Source of the DNA: Glandiceps talaboti
Taxonomy: Eukaryota; Hemichordata; Enteropneusta; Spengelidae
Length of the DNA stretch: 64,000 nt
Assembly (NCBI RefSeq): GCF_964340395.1
Contig: NC_135549.1
Location: forward strand, 4,571,501 to 4,635,500
Direction of reading: 5' to 3'
Shown here: piece after piece, positions 1 to 13,000 of the stretch
How the letters are laid out: every line of letters starts with the position of its first letter
Position numbering within the stretch: position 1 is the first letter of the stretch
The notes under the pieces: generated by a model
Databases searched by the model: none
The model's input: the letters and a program-made list of their open reading frames with translations, nothing else
What the model was told of the DNA's origin: nothing
Translations under genes and position numbers: made by a program

Positions 1-1997
1 TAATTCTTCTGCTATTTTGAGAAGGATTTTGGTTATAAAGCCCCATAAGTTGTAATATGAACTTTTCTTCCCAGAATTCTTGTTCTTATTTTCATGATCT
101 TTTTTATATTGTTGTCCTTCCTGATTCACAAGCATGCATGTTCTACTATCAGCACTTCACATTTGTTGACAATAAGTACACAGTCTGTCTGGACCCCTTT
201 TACCCTGTTTACACACTGTCATCAAGTTAGTGTAGACAGTGCCCATCAACAGCTTGTAAGCATTTGGCTTAATATCAGGACAGAACTTATCTGTTTGAGA
301 TTTTAATGTTCAACCCTACAGCCAACCACCTGTTTTAAAGTAAAAAGTTACCTAGCTGTTATGAACACCATCAATATCTTGGATACCGCTAGTCATACCC
401 CCCCCCCCCCCACCTATCCATCTTTGTTAAAGATGACTTTCAACTAAGTTATTAAATGCCAAAAGAATTTGAAAATAGGGTTCTAAATATACACACAATG
501 TAAACACACACTTAAATTCTACTAGTAAATGTAAAGCAATTGCCACACGAAAGAACAACACACACATATATATATATAAAACACAAATGATAAATTCATT
601 ATTAAAAGTCTGTAACAAACAAACTTCTCTACATTACATGACAAGAAGAAGTTATATACAAATCACAATCTGTACAGTATACAAAATATACAACTTGTTA
701 CTAATATACAAATTTACAAGTATAAAATTTCCCATTATGTAGAAGGAAACATGAAATAAAACTATTAAGTATTTACGGAGTAAAAACTCTGTGTAAATGA
801 CAAACTCTGTTCAAAACACAACAAGGCTTGATATCTGAATTGATAAACATTCATAATTTTAATATTTTATATTTGATTCCATACAAAAACAAACAAACAA
901 ACAACTACTATTATTTAAGAATTACATCCATGTTTATAAAAATAAGTAGTATGTGTCGTTATTTCCCATGTGATAATTTCTACTCACACAAGGATACCAT
1001 ATTTTGTACATCTTACACTATCTACATTTATAAATACTGTACATGTTAATTTTCACAACCTGTTATATTTTGAACCTCATATTTGAGGTTTGTACCCACA
1101 AGGTGTACATGTTCATGTGTTTATTGGGTTTGCAATATTTTGATGTGAATCAAAATACAAGATGGAAATTCTATTTCACACATCTATGAATTGTTTTATT
1201 TACTGCAACTAAATTTATGCCAATGATACAGTAACACAAGTGATTTTGTAGTAATTGTTACAGAATGTGCAATCATTCAGGTTCATTTAATCCATAGACC
1301 CTTGGTGGAGGGGGCTATGCTTAATCTAACAAAATTTGGTTTTAAAGACTATCAGTGTCTGTTTGACATATTTGCACTGAAGATCATTTTGTAGACTATC
1401 TACTAGTAAAGCTACCTTTGTATACCAAAGTCCCAATGACAATTTCATGAGTAATAGTATAACTGTTTCTGTGCATATTCTAATCTCATCTGCAAACCTT
1501 TAAATAGTTATTTCCCCATGAAGTACAGATATTGAGCTACTAATCTGTACCCAGTGTTTTAACGAAAGACAGACAGATAACTTGTTAAAATTATTGTGAC
1601 TGATAAAACATTAAATGTTACAGAAGCAGTACTGTTTTGTGTTAATAGAAAGTGGTTAATACTTGTCGATCTTGAAGTTGTGACAGTTACTATGATTAGT
1701 GATCATACTAGCAAGGTTATTACTCACAGATGAGTGCAAGGCAACTTTACTTTACATCACATAGCTATTTGTCTATTTTGCGATAAAATTCAATGAACAA
1801 GCCAAACATTCTTTGTGTGTTTTAGTTAAATTCATGGCCATACCAGAGTATTCAGGTTGGCAGAACCTGTCTGTCACAACTCTCTATTACATTTATTTAG
1901 GTACGTATGTATGTATGTATATATGTATGTATGTATGCATGTATGTATGTATGTATGTATGTATGTATGTATGTATGTATGTATGTATGTGTATGTA

Positions 1998-2038
<41 letters not shown>

Positions 2039-2500
2039 CATTGATTGCAATACTAAATTATGTGATCAGTTGGTACGATTTCTTTCTTTCCATTTGCACA
2101 CTATATATAGTTCAATTATCAATCTATATGCAGCTAGAATTCTTAAAATCATGCATGTTGGGAGAGAACTTGGACTGTTTCTACTGCCGTGTTGTGATGT
2201 GTTTCTATATTTGCATAATATGCTGACAGCAAGGGTGCTTTTAGTCAATTTCTATACAAGAATTATTGGCTTAAAATTAGTATTCCTTAATGTTCATATG
2301 CTAATAAGTATTGTTATGTGTAATACATTATAATGAATGTAAATAGGTCTTTTCAAGGTCATAGATCCTAAACTAATTCAGCATATTTTGAAAAAAAAAG
2401 GAAAGAATTTTAACTAAGCCTACCAATGTCACAATGTTATCTTTCTGAAAGACAATTTTCAGGTAATACCAAAGCATAACAGTATCAGAACATGGCATGA
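1..2500. other. 3' flank of the CUB gene, probably including its 3' UTR
   Basis: No coding sequence is recognised here. On the minus strand the 3' UTR must begin at 2500. Possible AATAAA signals (TTTATT on the plus strand) are at about 1893 and 1193, but the cleavage site cannot be fixed. A poly-C run sits at about 399-412. The ORFs at 1813-2333 are products of the TATG/GT microsatellite. Confidence 0.5.
1902..2037. repeat. Compound microsatellite (TATG)n-(GT)n
   Basis: About 90 bp of TATG units, with a few TATA and TGCA variants, are followed by a GT run. It lies downstream of the CUB gene. Confidence 0.95.
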
Positions 2501-3026
2501 TTAATCTGTGTATGCTGGTGGCTGATCTGTCAGGGGTGGTAATCTTGATGGTGGTGCTCTTATTGGTGGCAGACCTGTACCACTATTCAGTCTTGATGTC
2601 AGATCACTGCTTGGTGCATGTCTTAGTGGTGGTAGCTGGGACCCTGTAAGTGATAGTGGATCACTCAAGGGTGTTAGTTGACTGCCTGTATGTGATGCAC
2701 CAATCTGTGGCAATGGGTGAGTAAAGGTCACTGGTCTGGCAGAGGTTTCAATATCCTCACTCTGAAGATCCTCCAATGCCTCTTTCTCTTCTAATGGTGG
2801 TGCTGTGGCATCTTCAGCTGCTGCAGCGCCACGTGGTTGATAAAATGCAGCAGTTGCCCCAGACAGTGGTTGGTAAGAATCATTCAGTTGTGGTGTCGTT
2901 GCAGGTAATGGTACAACATCAGAGTACTTTGGTGGTATTGGTGGAGCCTGTTCCTCTGCTCCAGTATACAAGGGGTTATTATGTCCTATTGTATGTATCA
3001 TCTGTCTACCACCTGTGGATTCACGA
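2501..3026 (-). CDS. Coding exon 9: proline-rich cytoplasmic tail and stop
   Basis: It encodes residues 548-722 and ends in TAA. NPLY fits the NPxY endocytosis/PTB-binding consensus, and PPKY and PPAY fit PPxY motifs that bind WW domains such as those of NEDD4-family ligases. TGSQL is repeated in a Pro/Ser/Thr-rich stretch. Opening this exon at the acceptor TTTGCAG (3028-3027) joins the phase exactly; the open frame running upstream of it is intronic. Confidence 0.9.
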
Positions 3027-6000
3027 CTGCAAATTAAACATATAATTGTTGTAATTATCAACATTGTACCCAGAATAGTTTCATGTGCAAGAGAGTGGAT
3101 GGGTGCACATGTAGGATTATGGGCTCTCTGTCTCCCTCCCCCCTTCCCCTCCCTCTTCCCCTCTCTCACATACTAATAAAGTCAACGCCCAAGAACCATA
3201 AGATATGCATTCAATGAATTTGTTGTTGGTGAACTATTTTGATACAAACATGATATACTTTAGTTAAATCTTTAATAAATAATATAATTCGAACCTTCCA
3301 TTATTTCACAAAGACAGAAGTGCAAGTTCATGTAAACTTGGTGGTATTAAACACATCTATTTTAACAAAAGCTTCCATTGTGCAGCTTTCAGTGATTGTT
3401 ATGGTAGTCAATTTTGAATAATGATTAGTCACCATAACAGCAATAGATTCCACTACTATATGTCCCATATTACTGCCTTTAATTACACAAATCATTTCAT
3501 TTTTGATATATTGCAAGTTTCCCCACCTTAATCTTATTGGGTAGTGTAATATATTCAAGAATACAGACCAACAGCTGTTTTTGATATTCATTACTGATAA
3601 AGAACACAACTATACTGGTAAAAAGCAACATACCCGCTGACTGTCTGTAAGTCAGTCAGTCTTGTTTCTGCTAAGTTGTTATTGGCTGGTTGAGAGCAGA
3701 TCTTGATAATGACAAGGCAAACTGCAGCCATAGTAATGGCACCAATTGCTATACAGATGCCCACAATTAATCCAATATCAACTTTGCTTGGACCTTTGTT
3801 ACCACCCGCATAGTTGTAATCATAACTACTCTCTTCTTTTGACCAGTCTGGTTCTTCCGGTTCTTCACCTGTATGTATGAAGAGACAAAATGAGTCTTAA
3901 TGTGCTAGTCTTGTGCTACATCTGTACACGTATCACATAATGAAGTTTTCAAACTATTGTCCATCCGAAAGACCATTTTTCTATTTATGTAAGATTGCAG
4001 CAATACATATGTGGATGATATGTTCCAAGCTGACAGGTACATCACAGTATTAAAGTATGTCTTGGCACATTTTTCCACAAAAGTATAAAACATATAGTAC
4101 ATTTAGTACATGTACTCTGTAATAAAACATCTTGAGATGCTACAAGTGGCATTTAGTATTACACCCTTTCTACAATACTACATCATCAATCCACTAGCTG
4201 TCTCAGCTGCAACATGAAAATTTTGTTGGTGTACAAGAAAACAAATTCAATGATTACTCTGTATTACAAGAATACAAAGGGTACTTGGTGAATGTAAGCC
4301 TCAAAACACTATTTGATAAGATAGAGGTACTATATGCATGCTGTATAACTGCATTTCATTACTTTTATTAAATCAACACTGTGGTGTTACACAGGATTAG
4401 TCTGAATTGTGATAGATAAAATAGATTTAGAAGTATATATAATTGATGGACTACATAGTTCTGAAACTTAAAATCATTTTAGTTTCCAGGTTATCGGAAG
4501 TTTTCAAGTTGTTCTCAAGTAATTTTAATGGTTAGTCATTTTCTCATGATTATTTTGGTGTACAATTCACCTACTTACATGTTATGTCCTGTGATAGTGT
4601 TCCTTGCAACATATGGAATTTTCAATACTTTACCATATCCTGAATTTACAAGTACTATCAGTGTACATGTAGATTACCTGTCTTATATATTTCACAAATT
4701 TCTGTTAATCCATGGCTGTTTATTGGAGCTTAATACCCCTGATATTACATGCAAGTATGTAGCCTAGAGGAAATACATACCACAGCCTTCGTCTTCATCT
4801 GTGTTATCACCACAGTGATTGTGTCCATCACATACCAAGAAATCAGCAATGCAACGGTTATTTCGACATTGAAAGTCACCAGTTTCACACCCATGGCGAT
4901 CTATTTAAAAGCAGGAAGTATGAGGACATTACAAATGATGTATTTTGTAACATTTAAGCTATTTAACATTTGTTAATATGTATTTTGTATATTACAATTA
5001 TTGATGCACATGCATGCTTTACCATTATATACTAGCAACACAAACTAATTATCAGGCACATATCATAAGGAATTTTATAAAAAAAGAATGGCTAATATTG
5101 TTTGAAACTTTAAAGAATGTTCAAACCTGTATGACTAGTGTTTTTTTTATCACAACCACTACAACAGCATAATTGTGAATAGCGATGGAGCCTGTGAGAA
5201 TAAATTACCTAAGTTACCGACACAACATAATTTACAATATATCCCTTGTATGCTCTACAACCTTAATTCAAAACAATTCTTTTCAAAGAACTACCAACAT
5301 CTGCTTTTTATCTGAATAGCACCATCAACAACTGCTTACCTGTATAAAATACAGAGTATATAGCTCTGAAACCTTTATGCTCTTGACTTTGAACACTGTC
5401 TGTTACAAACTTGATCTGCATGTAGAGTGATGCAGTAAACCTATCTTCCTGTGTTCCACATAATGTACCCAAGACAGACGGATTAAAGATGTTGAGATTT
5501 CCATCTAGGATTTCAATGTAATCACCAGTGTTGGCCTGACATGTTTCATCTTGATCTAATAAATAAATACATATAAAATAAATAAAACAAAAAGCATCAA
5601 ATTGTAATATTATAAATGTATCAGTTGATAAGAATTAATATCATAATGATTATGACATCCATTGTGGAAATTTTTTTTTATAAATATGTACTATTATTAT
5701 CATCATATACCAATCAATTACTGATTTCAGAATGATAGCCTGCCTGTTTATTAGCCAATAAGTTTTTGAATCCTATGTCATGTGGTACATCTGAACCAAT
5801 CAGACTACATTTTGTATTTGTTAAGTTTGATGTCATATGTGGTTGAACCAATCAGATTTTTTTGTTATGACCATGATGTCATATGTGGTTGAACCAATCA
5901 GATATTTTGTTATGACTATGATGTCTTTTGATAGTCTCCATTGCAGTTACATAATTAGCTTTTCTGATCTTCTCAATCAATATGCCAAATATTGTCAGAA

Positions 6001-6998
6001 CTACTATACTATATATAATCATAAAAAACATAACATATGTGTTCACAACAAGTTCAGTCACTTCACACTGGGAAAATACAATAATCAAAACTACATGACT
6101 GAGCACTAATTTGTGACTTCATGATGATTAGAATTATAATAATATTATTCTGGGAATACAATATGTTGATTATAAATCTCCATTGTGAAAAGTTAGCGAG
6201 ACTTTGAACGGTCTAAACATATCCAATAATATGGCCATGAGACACTCAGTCACACTGAACCATGAATATGTCTTATATGACTGTTATGATAGCTAGATCC
6301 CAAATGAACAAATCACAGTAATTCTAGCCCACTACACAATCTTATCATACAGTTAACTCTTTCAGGGCTAGAAACTTTCCCGCCAAAATTTTTGAACAAA
6401 AATTCTTGTTTCTCTGTAATATTTGGAAAAAGATCAACTTTATTTTAGATCAGAATTCAAGAAATATTACTTCCCAATGAAATAATATTCTTAAATTTTA
6501 GAAAATGTTCTTACAATCAAGTTTCTATTTATTCCAATGTCGTCTCTAGGAATGAAAGGGTTAAATAATGGACCAAGTATTGGAAAGCCTTCACTATGTG
6601 TCCATTAACAGACAGCTGGGTTGGAGTGGTCAAAAACCAGAAGAGAAATAAATGTTATAACCTCCTTGCATAGTTTATACTACATCACTGACCTTCCGTA
6701 GCTTGCAGCTCAACTTCTTCAAATGCTAAGTACACTTTCTCAAAGACTCTGCCACCAACGATAACCATTACACACTCAGCATCATTGGGATAGAGGCTCT
6801 CAGGGTATAATTCATGTGATACAATGATTCCTCCACGGTCTGTTATGATGGCACGGGAAATATCACACACTGGGAATAAATAATATATTGGCCAGGGATA
6901 TTAAATAAAGTACAAATGCACAGTGCATTAAAATTTTGAAGCTATTAGTATCTACTAGTAGGTACTGCACAGAAGATAGAAGAAGTTTTAGAACACTT

Positions 6999-7066
<68 letters not shown>

Positions 7067-10000
7067 CATCATCATTCATTTTGCAACCTCTATCCTACCA
7101 GGTCCCCAATTATACAGCTGGGTTGACTGGGGCCATAACCGTGGTTTAAATCTTGCCTATTAAAGACTTTAGCCATTCAGAATGAAAAGGCAGCAACAAG
7201 GCTTGAACTTGCTGTAACCTGCAGATTGCAAGCCTGGCAGCTACTGTAACTATTTGACCACCTGACTTTTATAGAAGCAATTTCATGAACCATAGTTGAC
7301 AGCAGTTTTTTTTGTGTGAGATGCAGGTCCTGAAAATAGCAAGACTACATTGTGAAATATCCAGAACAGAACTAAACTAAAGGAATGGGATACATTCACT
7401 TACTACTCTGACTGCACAGGAGTCAATCATTTAATATTCTAAATATACAATATGGCATCCTCAATGGGTTCATCCGATGGGTATAGACTCTAATCTCTGT
7501 ATAATTGATTTCATTTTATTTGTAAAGCACTTTTGCACGGTGTTCAAAAATAAATTGTGTACATGTACAAATATGCTAACTACATGTTGTAGCGCCATAA
7601 TGCATATATTTGTTACAAAATTAATGTACTTTTTAAAATACATTTTCCAACATTTTAGGAATTTCACCTATTTTCCAGCATTTTAAGTATTTCAATATCT
7701 CTCAGTCAATTTTGGTCATCATATTTAAAGGGTTCAAAATGAATGTAGGTGGCTATGTTGTAAAAGTATGGCATGTGTGAGAAAAAACAGTTACCTGGTA
7801 CAGCAAAAGAATTTGGTAGTGCAGATGGAGGTGGAATATCAGGAAAACCAATATCAGCTATGGCAAACTTGGCATAAAAACCTTCATAATGGATGGATAC
7901 GTCAGAATGGAATATAACAGTGATTTTATTGCCTGTGGAAGGTATGATGTGAGGTGGACGGTTATTTTCTCCACCACAGTATTTACTAATGACTGGTGAA
8001 CTCTGAAGATCATCACCATCCAGAACTTTAATAAAGTCATACTGGCAGGACTGGTGTACTTCTAGATCAAAACTAGAAAAATGTAGCTGAAAAATAGAAA
8101 CAGGTAAATGTACTGATTAAACACAGTTATGAAATACTGTAACTAACCTAGTTATAATTCTCATGAATCATAAATACTTTTTTTCCACAATACAGGGGAT
8201 GAAATTTGATCATAAATACCTTTTTTCCACAATACAAAGGACAAAATTTGATTTGTAATCCAAATCACATTACCAGGTATTTTTCATTTTGTGGTATTTG
8301 AATTGAAGTTTTCTCAACGTTTACTGTGTTGTTACTCCTTCAGTATTCAGCAGAATGACCAAAACACTGAGTTTGCACTTTTTATATCCCTTTATTATAC
8401 TTTTCAGTTCGTGTAAATGAACAAATATACATGAATGGATGGTTTTAATCTACAAAATGTTAATGTTTACACTTCATCTAAATGTCTATGTTATTTTCTA
8501 TTACATGTATATTCTATACAATTCTGAGTTCATGATTTATGACACAATCTACTTGGGTAATGCATTCAAGGTTTTAAATGCCATTTGATACAGGTACTTG
8601 TATACATGTAATAATGCTGCACTTTTTTATCCTTTAGACATTACCATTTTAAAAATAGTCCAGCGACAGTGAAACTTAAGTGTAATATAATACTGATAAC
8701 ATCAAAGCAAGCAGAGACAGGACAAAGCTGCAGCCAACTTTGATGGATGAGACATTCAACACAGGTAATATAATTCTAGTTTAATAGTGTTGTCAGAGTT
8801 TTGTTTACATAATGAAAGTGAATATTGCCTTTCAGAAGGGTGTATGTGTTTATCATTATGAGTGCAATCCTGGTCATTATCTATAATTTAAAGTAAATGA
8901 AAATGGAATTGGGATTCCTTCCTACAGCAATGTATAATTTATATATTCCTGACATGATCAATTGGTACAAAAAAAGTGTAGACACTATATAAACATTTCA
9001 ATGGTATACCTGTGGAGATATAAACTGTCAAACTAAACAAACTTGTCAATAAGTCTAATTCTCTCCCTATACCTTTAACCACATTTAAATGAGATTTTTT
9101 CCATTACATGTGATAGCTGATACACAATCATGTAACCCTAACAAATTGCCACATATTGCAGGATAAAAATCAAAGTTTTTGTTAGTGTCCTATTTTGTTG
9201 TGATTACTATAAAATAACATCTACGATAAATTCAAAATATAATTACTATCTATTTGTACATCAAATTCTATTTTGTATGATCAAGCACATTTCTTACTAG
9301 TCTTGCTGCTAGACGTTCGGGCTTTCTTTCGATGCTATAACTATAAGCGAACGAAGTTCGCATGTGAGGGCTTGCCCGAACAGTCTAGCGAATGTCATTT
9401 TCAGACCGGACATTCCATTGAGATTACGATAAGCGGTGGGTTGGGCCATATATGCATATATATACTTTAATATATTCAATCTCTGCATGCAGGTGTTGAC
9501 AAACACATTTATGTCATTACTATGTCTTATCAGTTTATGGTAATTGTGTTTGATGAGTGTGTATACGTTGTCATTCACACATTTAGTTAACGCATTGGTG
9601 GTTATTTTTACAAGCCCCTCCTTAAGATGAATATGCATGAAAATTTAGCTATTGTCCTCTGTTTGTGCTTGTTGCTAATACGGTTCTCTGATTGGCAGTT
9701 ATTTATATCCTGATGACATTCGCTAGACCTCGGATGTTCCATCCTCGATAGCGTTGTTCGGCTGTGTGTCGTATTTTATCGGAAGAACATCCGAGGGCTA
9801 GCTGATAGACTAATTTCTTACCAGTATCGTATCAGTACTTGATTCAGTAGAGATGAAATAGACACAGTATTCATTTGCTTCATATCCATATGGATAACCC
9901 GGAGAAGTTATATCCCCTTGGTCTGCACGGAGAAATCCACCACACTGGCCTAATTCATATGGTTCTACCGAAAATATAATTAATTGATGTGAAAAAGTTA

Positions 10001-13000
10001 CATGTAAGTTGTTGCATGTCAGCATTTATGTTTGTGAGTACACTGAGTAATCTTGTCAGTCTATGAGAATACCACATGTATATAGTCCACACATAAGGAG
10101 TCATTTTATCCTCATGATTCCCACATGTGAGTAGGCGACTGATCCCTGAATGGGTACATGGTGGAAACACGGAGGGAACAAGGCATCTACTTCTTTTCAC
10201 AGGTACCAATGTAGGGCTTTTAATTTTAAAAAGAATTTGGTTGCCTAATGAGTCTTGGCACGAACTGTAACAGTTATAGACTGTTGGATATTTAGCATGT
10301 TGAAATGTTATTTGTATGGTTACCTCAGATTTTTTTCTTGATTTTAACTGAGGATGAGGTTCAGTTTTCATGAATATTTAAAGTAAACAGTTAAAGTTAA
10401 AGATTTCAAAGATTTCCGAAGCACATATTAAATGTACATGTACATCAAGATAAGGGAATATGCTATTACCTATGTAATTATCTGCAACACTTTCAATCTT
10501 GGCTTTGAAGGTTCCAGGCTCAATAGAATTGTCAGAGACAAAAACTGCTAATAGTTGAGTTGAAGTGGACAGAACAGTTGGTGGTATCTTACTACCACAA
10601 TACCGGCCAAGATGACGATCAGCAGTGGAATCACCATCATAAAATTCGATGTAGTCATATCTACATTCACCATCTTCTCTGTTTTCAATCTTAAATTCTT
10701 GAAATGTAACCCTGATTTTGTAACCTGTAATGAATCAGAGAGTAATTAGCCTTCACTAAGGGTGAACTATAGTTTTTATAATTGGATGGCTTTATTCATG
10801 ATTTGTGTCAAATGATGGGGAGATAACACAAGATGACCCATGTACATACTGAGGAAGTAAGATATACATGTACATGTAGCAGACAAATGCACCTATCTCA
10901 ATCTCCATACAAAATGTACCCCTTTTGTATCTGTATAAATACGTTGAATGGCCAGATAACTGGTCTTGATTGACAGAAAGAGAGGTACTTAGTTGAGCTG
11001 GATGGATGCCTTAAAGGCATATCAACAGATCCAATTTTAACAACGCTATCTTCCAGCTTGTTCCAGTCTATGTCTATTATTGTTTGTGGGAAGAATGAGT
11101 TTTTCAAGATGTCTGTATTACAGTTTGGTATCCGATAGCAATGAGAATTGTCTGTAGCATATTTTTCCATAGGATTTGTGCCAGTGAATCCCTCAAATTT
11201 TCTTGGTTTTATTTATCTTTTTGGTCTCTGTGGTATAATGTAGGTGTATATGCGTGAATACCCGATAACAGCTAGGTCATCAGCAGTCTTGTATAGTAGT
11301 AGGAGATGGAGTTCCTTTCTGCATGTACATGTAGAGGTTTGGTGTTGTGTTGTTGGTCCAGGAGCATTTTATTGATACTGCCTGGTTCTTTGCTTTTGAC
11401 ATTGTTGGATCTGAATCTTGCTGCTTGTCATTGAATGCATTCTAGTTAATGGATATTTGATTGTGTAAATGGGGCCCATATAGCAGCGCCATATTCCATG
11501 TTTGAATATATACATGTACATGTAAATGATTATATATGTATGCCATTTTCTTGCAGGATGTGTTACAGCGTGTGAGATTTAATTCTTCTAAGGAAGCCTA
11601 GTGTTGATGATGCTTTCTTTCATAAATTTGCTATGTGAGTGTTCAATTTGATAATGTTAAGGTGAGCTATTGGGCTGTTTGAAACTTGATAGTGTTAAGC
11701 CGAGGTATTGGATTGCTTGAAACTTGACAGTGTTAAGCCGAGGTGTTGGATTCCTTGAAACTTGACAGTGTTAAGCCGAGGTATTGGATTCCTTGAAACT
11801 TGACAGTGTTAAGCCGGGGTATTGGATTGCTTGAAACTTGACAGTGTTAAGCCGAGGTATTGGGTTGTTTGGAACTTGACAGTGTTAAGCCGAGGTGTTG
11901 GATTGTTTGAAACTTGTAGTGTTAAGCAGAGGTGTTGGGTTGTTTGGAACTTGACAGTGTTAAGCCGAGGTGTTGGATTGTTTGAAACTTGATAGTGTTA
12001 AGCAGAGGTATTGGGTTGTTTGAAACTTGACAGTGTTAAGCCGAGGTATTGGGTTGTTTGGAACTTGACAGTGTTAAGCCGAGGTGTTGGATTGTTTGAA
12101 ACTTGACAGTGTTAAGCAGAGGTATTGGGTTGTTTGAAATTTGCTTGAGTATGTGACCATTGAGAGACTATAGAAGTATGAACTCTTACTTTTCTCACTG
12201 GGTGTATAACATTTCTTAGCATTATACTTCATACCCCATGTTGACGCCCACTTTTCACGATCATTTAGGTCATCTTGTAGAACATGATGGTCTTTTTGTG
12301 ATTTAATAATTCTATAAACCAAGCATTCGTCAAGGGTATAGAGACAATTTGAGACTTCTTGTTGTCTAGAAGGTTGTTGCTATGACATAAAGAGAGATGT
12401 GGGCCTAGTACTGTACCCTGGGGTCTCCAGAGCCAACAGAAGCAATTCTCCTTCGGTGGCCACTCACATTTGCCGGTCAGTCAAGAAGGAGGTTAACCAT
12501 TCATGTAGTGCTCCATGGATCCTGTAGTTCTCCAACTTGTGTAACAAGTTATTGTGTGGAACTGTGTCAAATGCTTTTGAAGAGTCCAGGATAGCTATGT
12601 CTGTTTGCAGTCCTTGATCATAGAACTTTCTGCTGTCATGTATGGTGAAGTCCAGGATAGCTACATGTATGTACATGTATGTCTGTTTGCAGTCCTTGAT
12701 CATAGAACTTTGTGATGTCATGTATGGTGAAGTCCAGGATAGCTATGTCTGTTTGTAGTCCTTGATCATAGAACTTTGTGATGTCATGTATGTATGTATA
12801 CATGTACCGGTATGTCTGTTTGCAGTCCTTGATCATAGTACTTTACAACTTACCAGGCTCTGTTAGCAGTACACTGGATTATCTTTTTCTACATGTACAA
12901 TGTAGCTAGGTCTTTAAAAAAAAATAATGTATATGCATGAAGGGATTACAGAGTACAGTAGTCAAGAGAAGCAGAAATTACTATCTCTAAAGGTGAGAGT

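Larger units (their letters stand above)
10898..12850 (-). mobile_element. Degenerate non-LTR retrotransposon (LINE), C-terminal half
   Basis: Minus-strand translation gives successive LINE reverse transcriptase blocks in several frames: [20 protein letters not shown] near 12600-12520 (RT core), [21 protein letters not shown] near 12290-12220, [16 protein letters not shown] near 11620-11580, [14 protein letters not shown] near 11500-11450, and [13 protein letters not shown] near 11120-11070. The order is that of a CR1/jockey-like ORF2, with stops, frameshifts and loss of the catalytic Asp-Asp region. The element lies in intron 2 on the same strand as the gene. Two internal segments have been tandemly amplified and are listed separately. 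Confidence 0.75.

Noticed and set aside
1813-2333. Two ORFs of 137 and 158 codons rich in Met-Tyr-Val-Cys
   Set aside because: They are translations of the TATG/GT microsatellite; no conserved sequence outside it.
2776-3045. 89-codon plus-strand ORF
   Set aside because: Antisense shadow of coding exon 9.
7140-7268. A functional tRNA gene
   Set aside because: The A- and B-box-like motifs are present, but the acceptor stem does not pair and a SINE body and tail follow.
9955-10371. 138-codon minus-strand ORF overlapping exon 3
   Set aside because: It runs through intron 2 and reads exon 3 out of frame; no recognisable domain.
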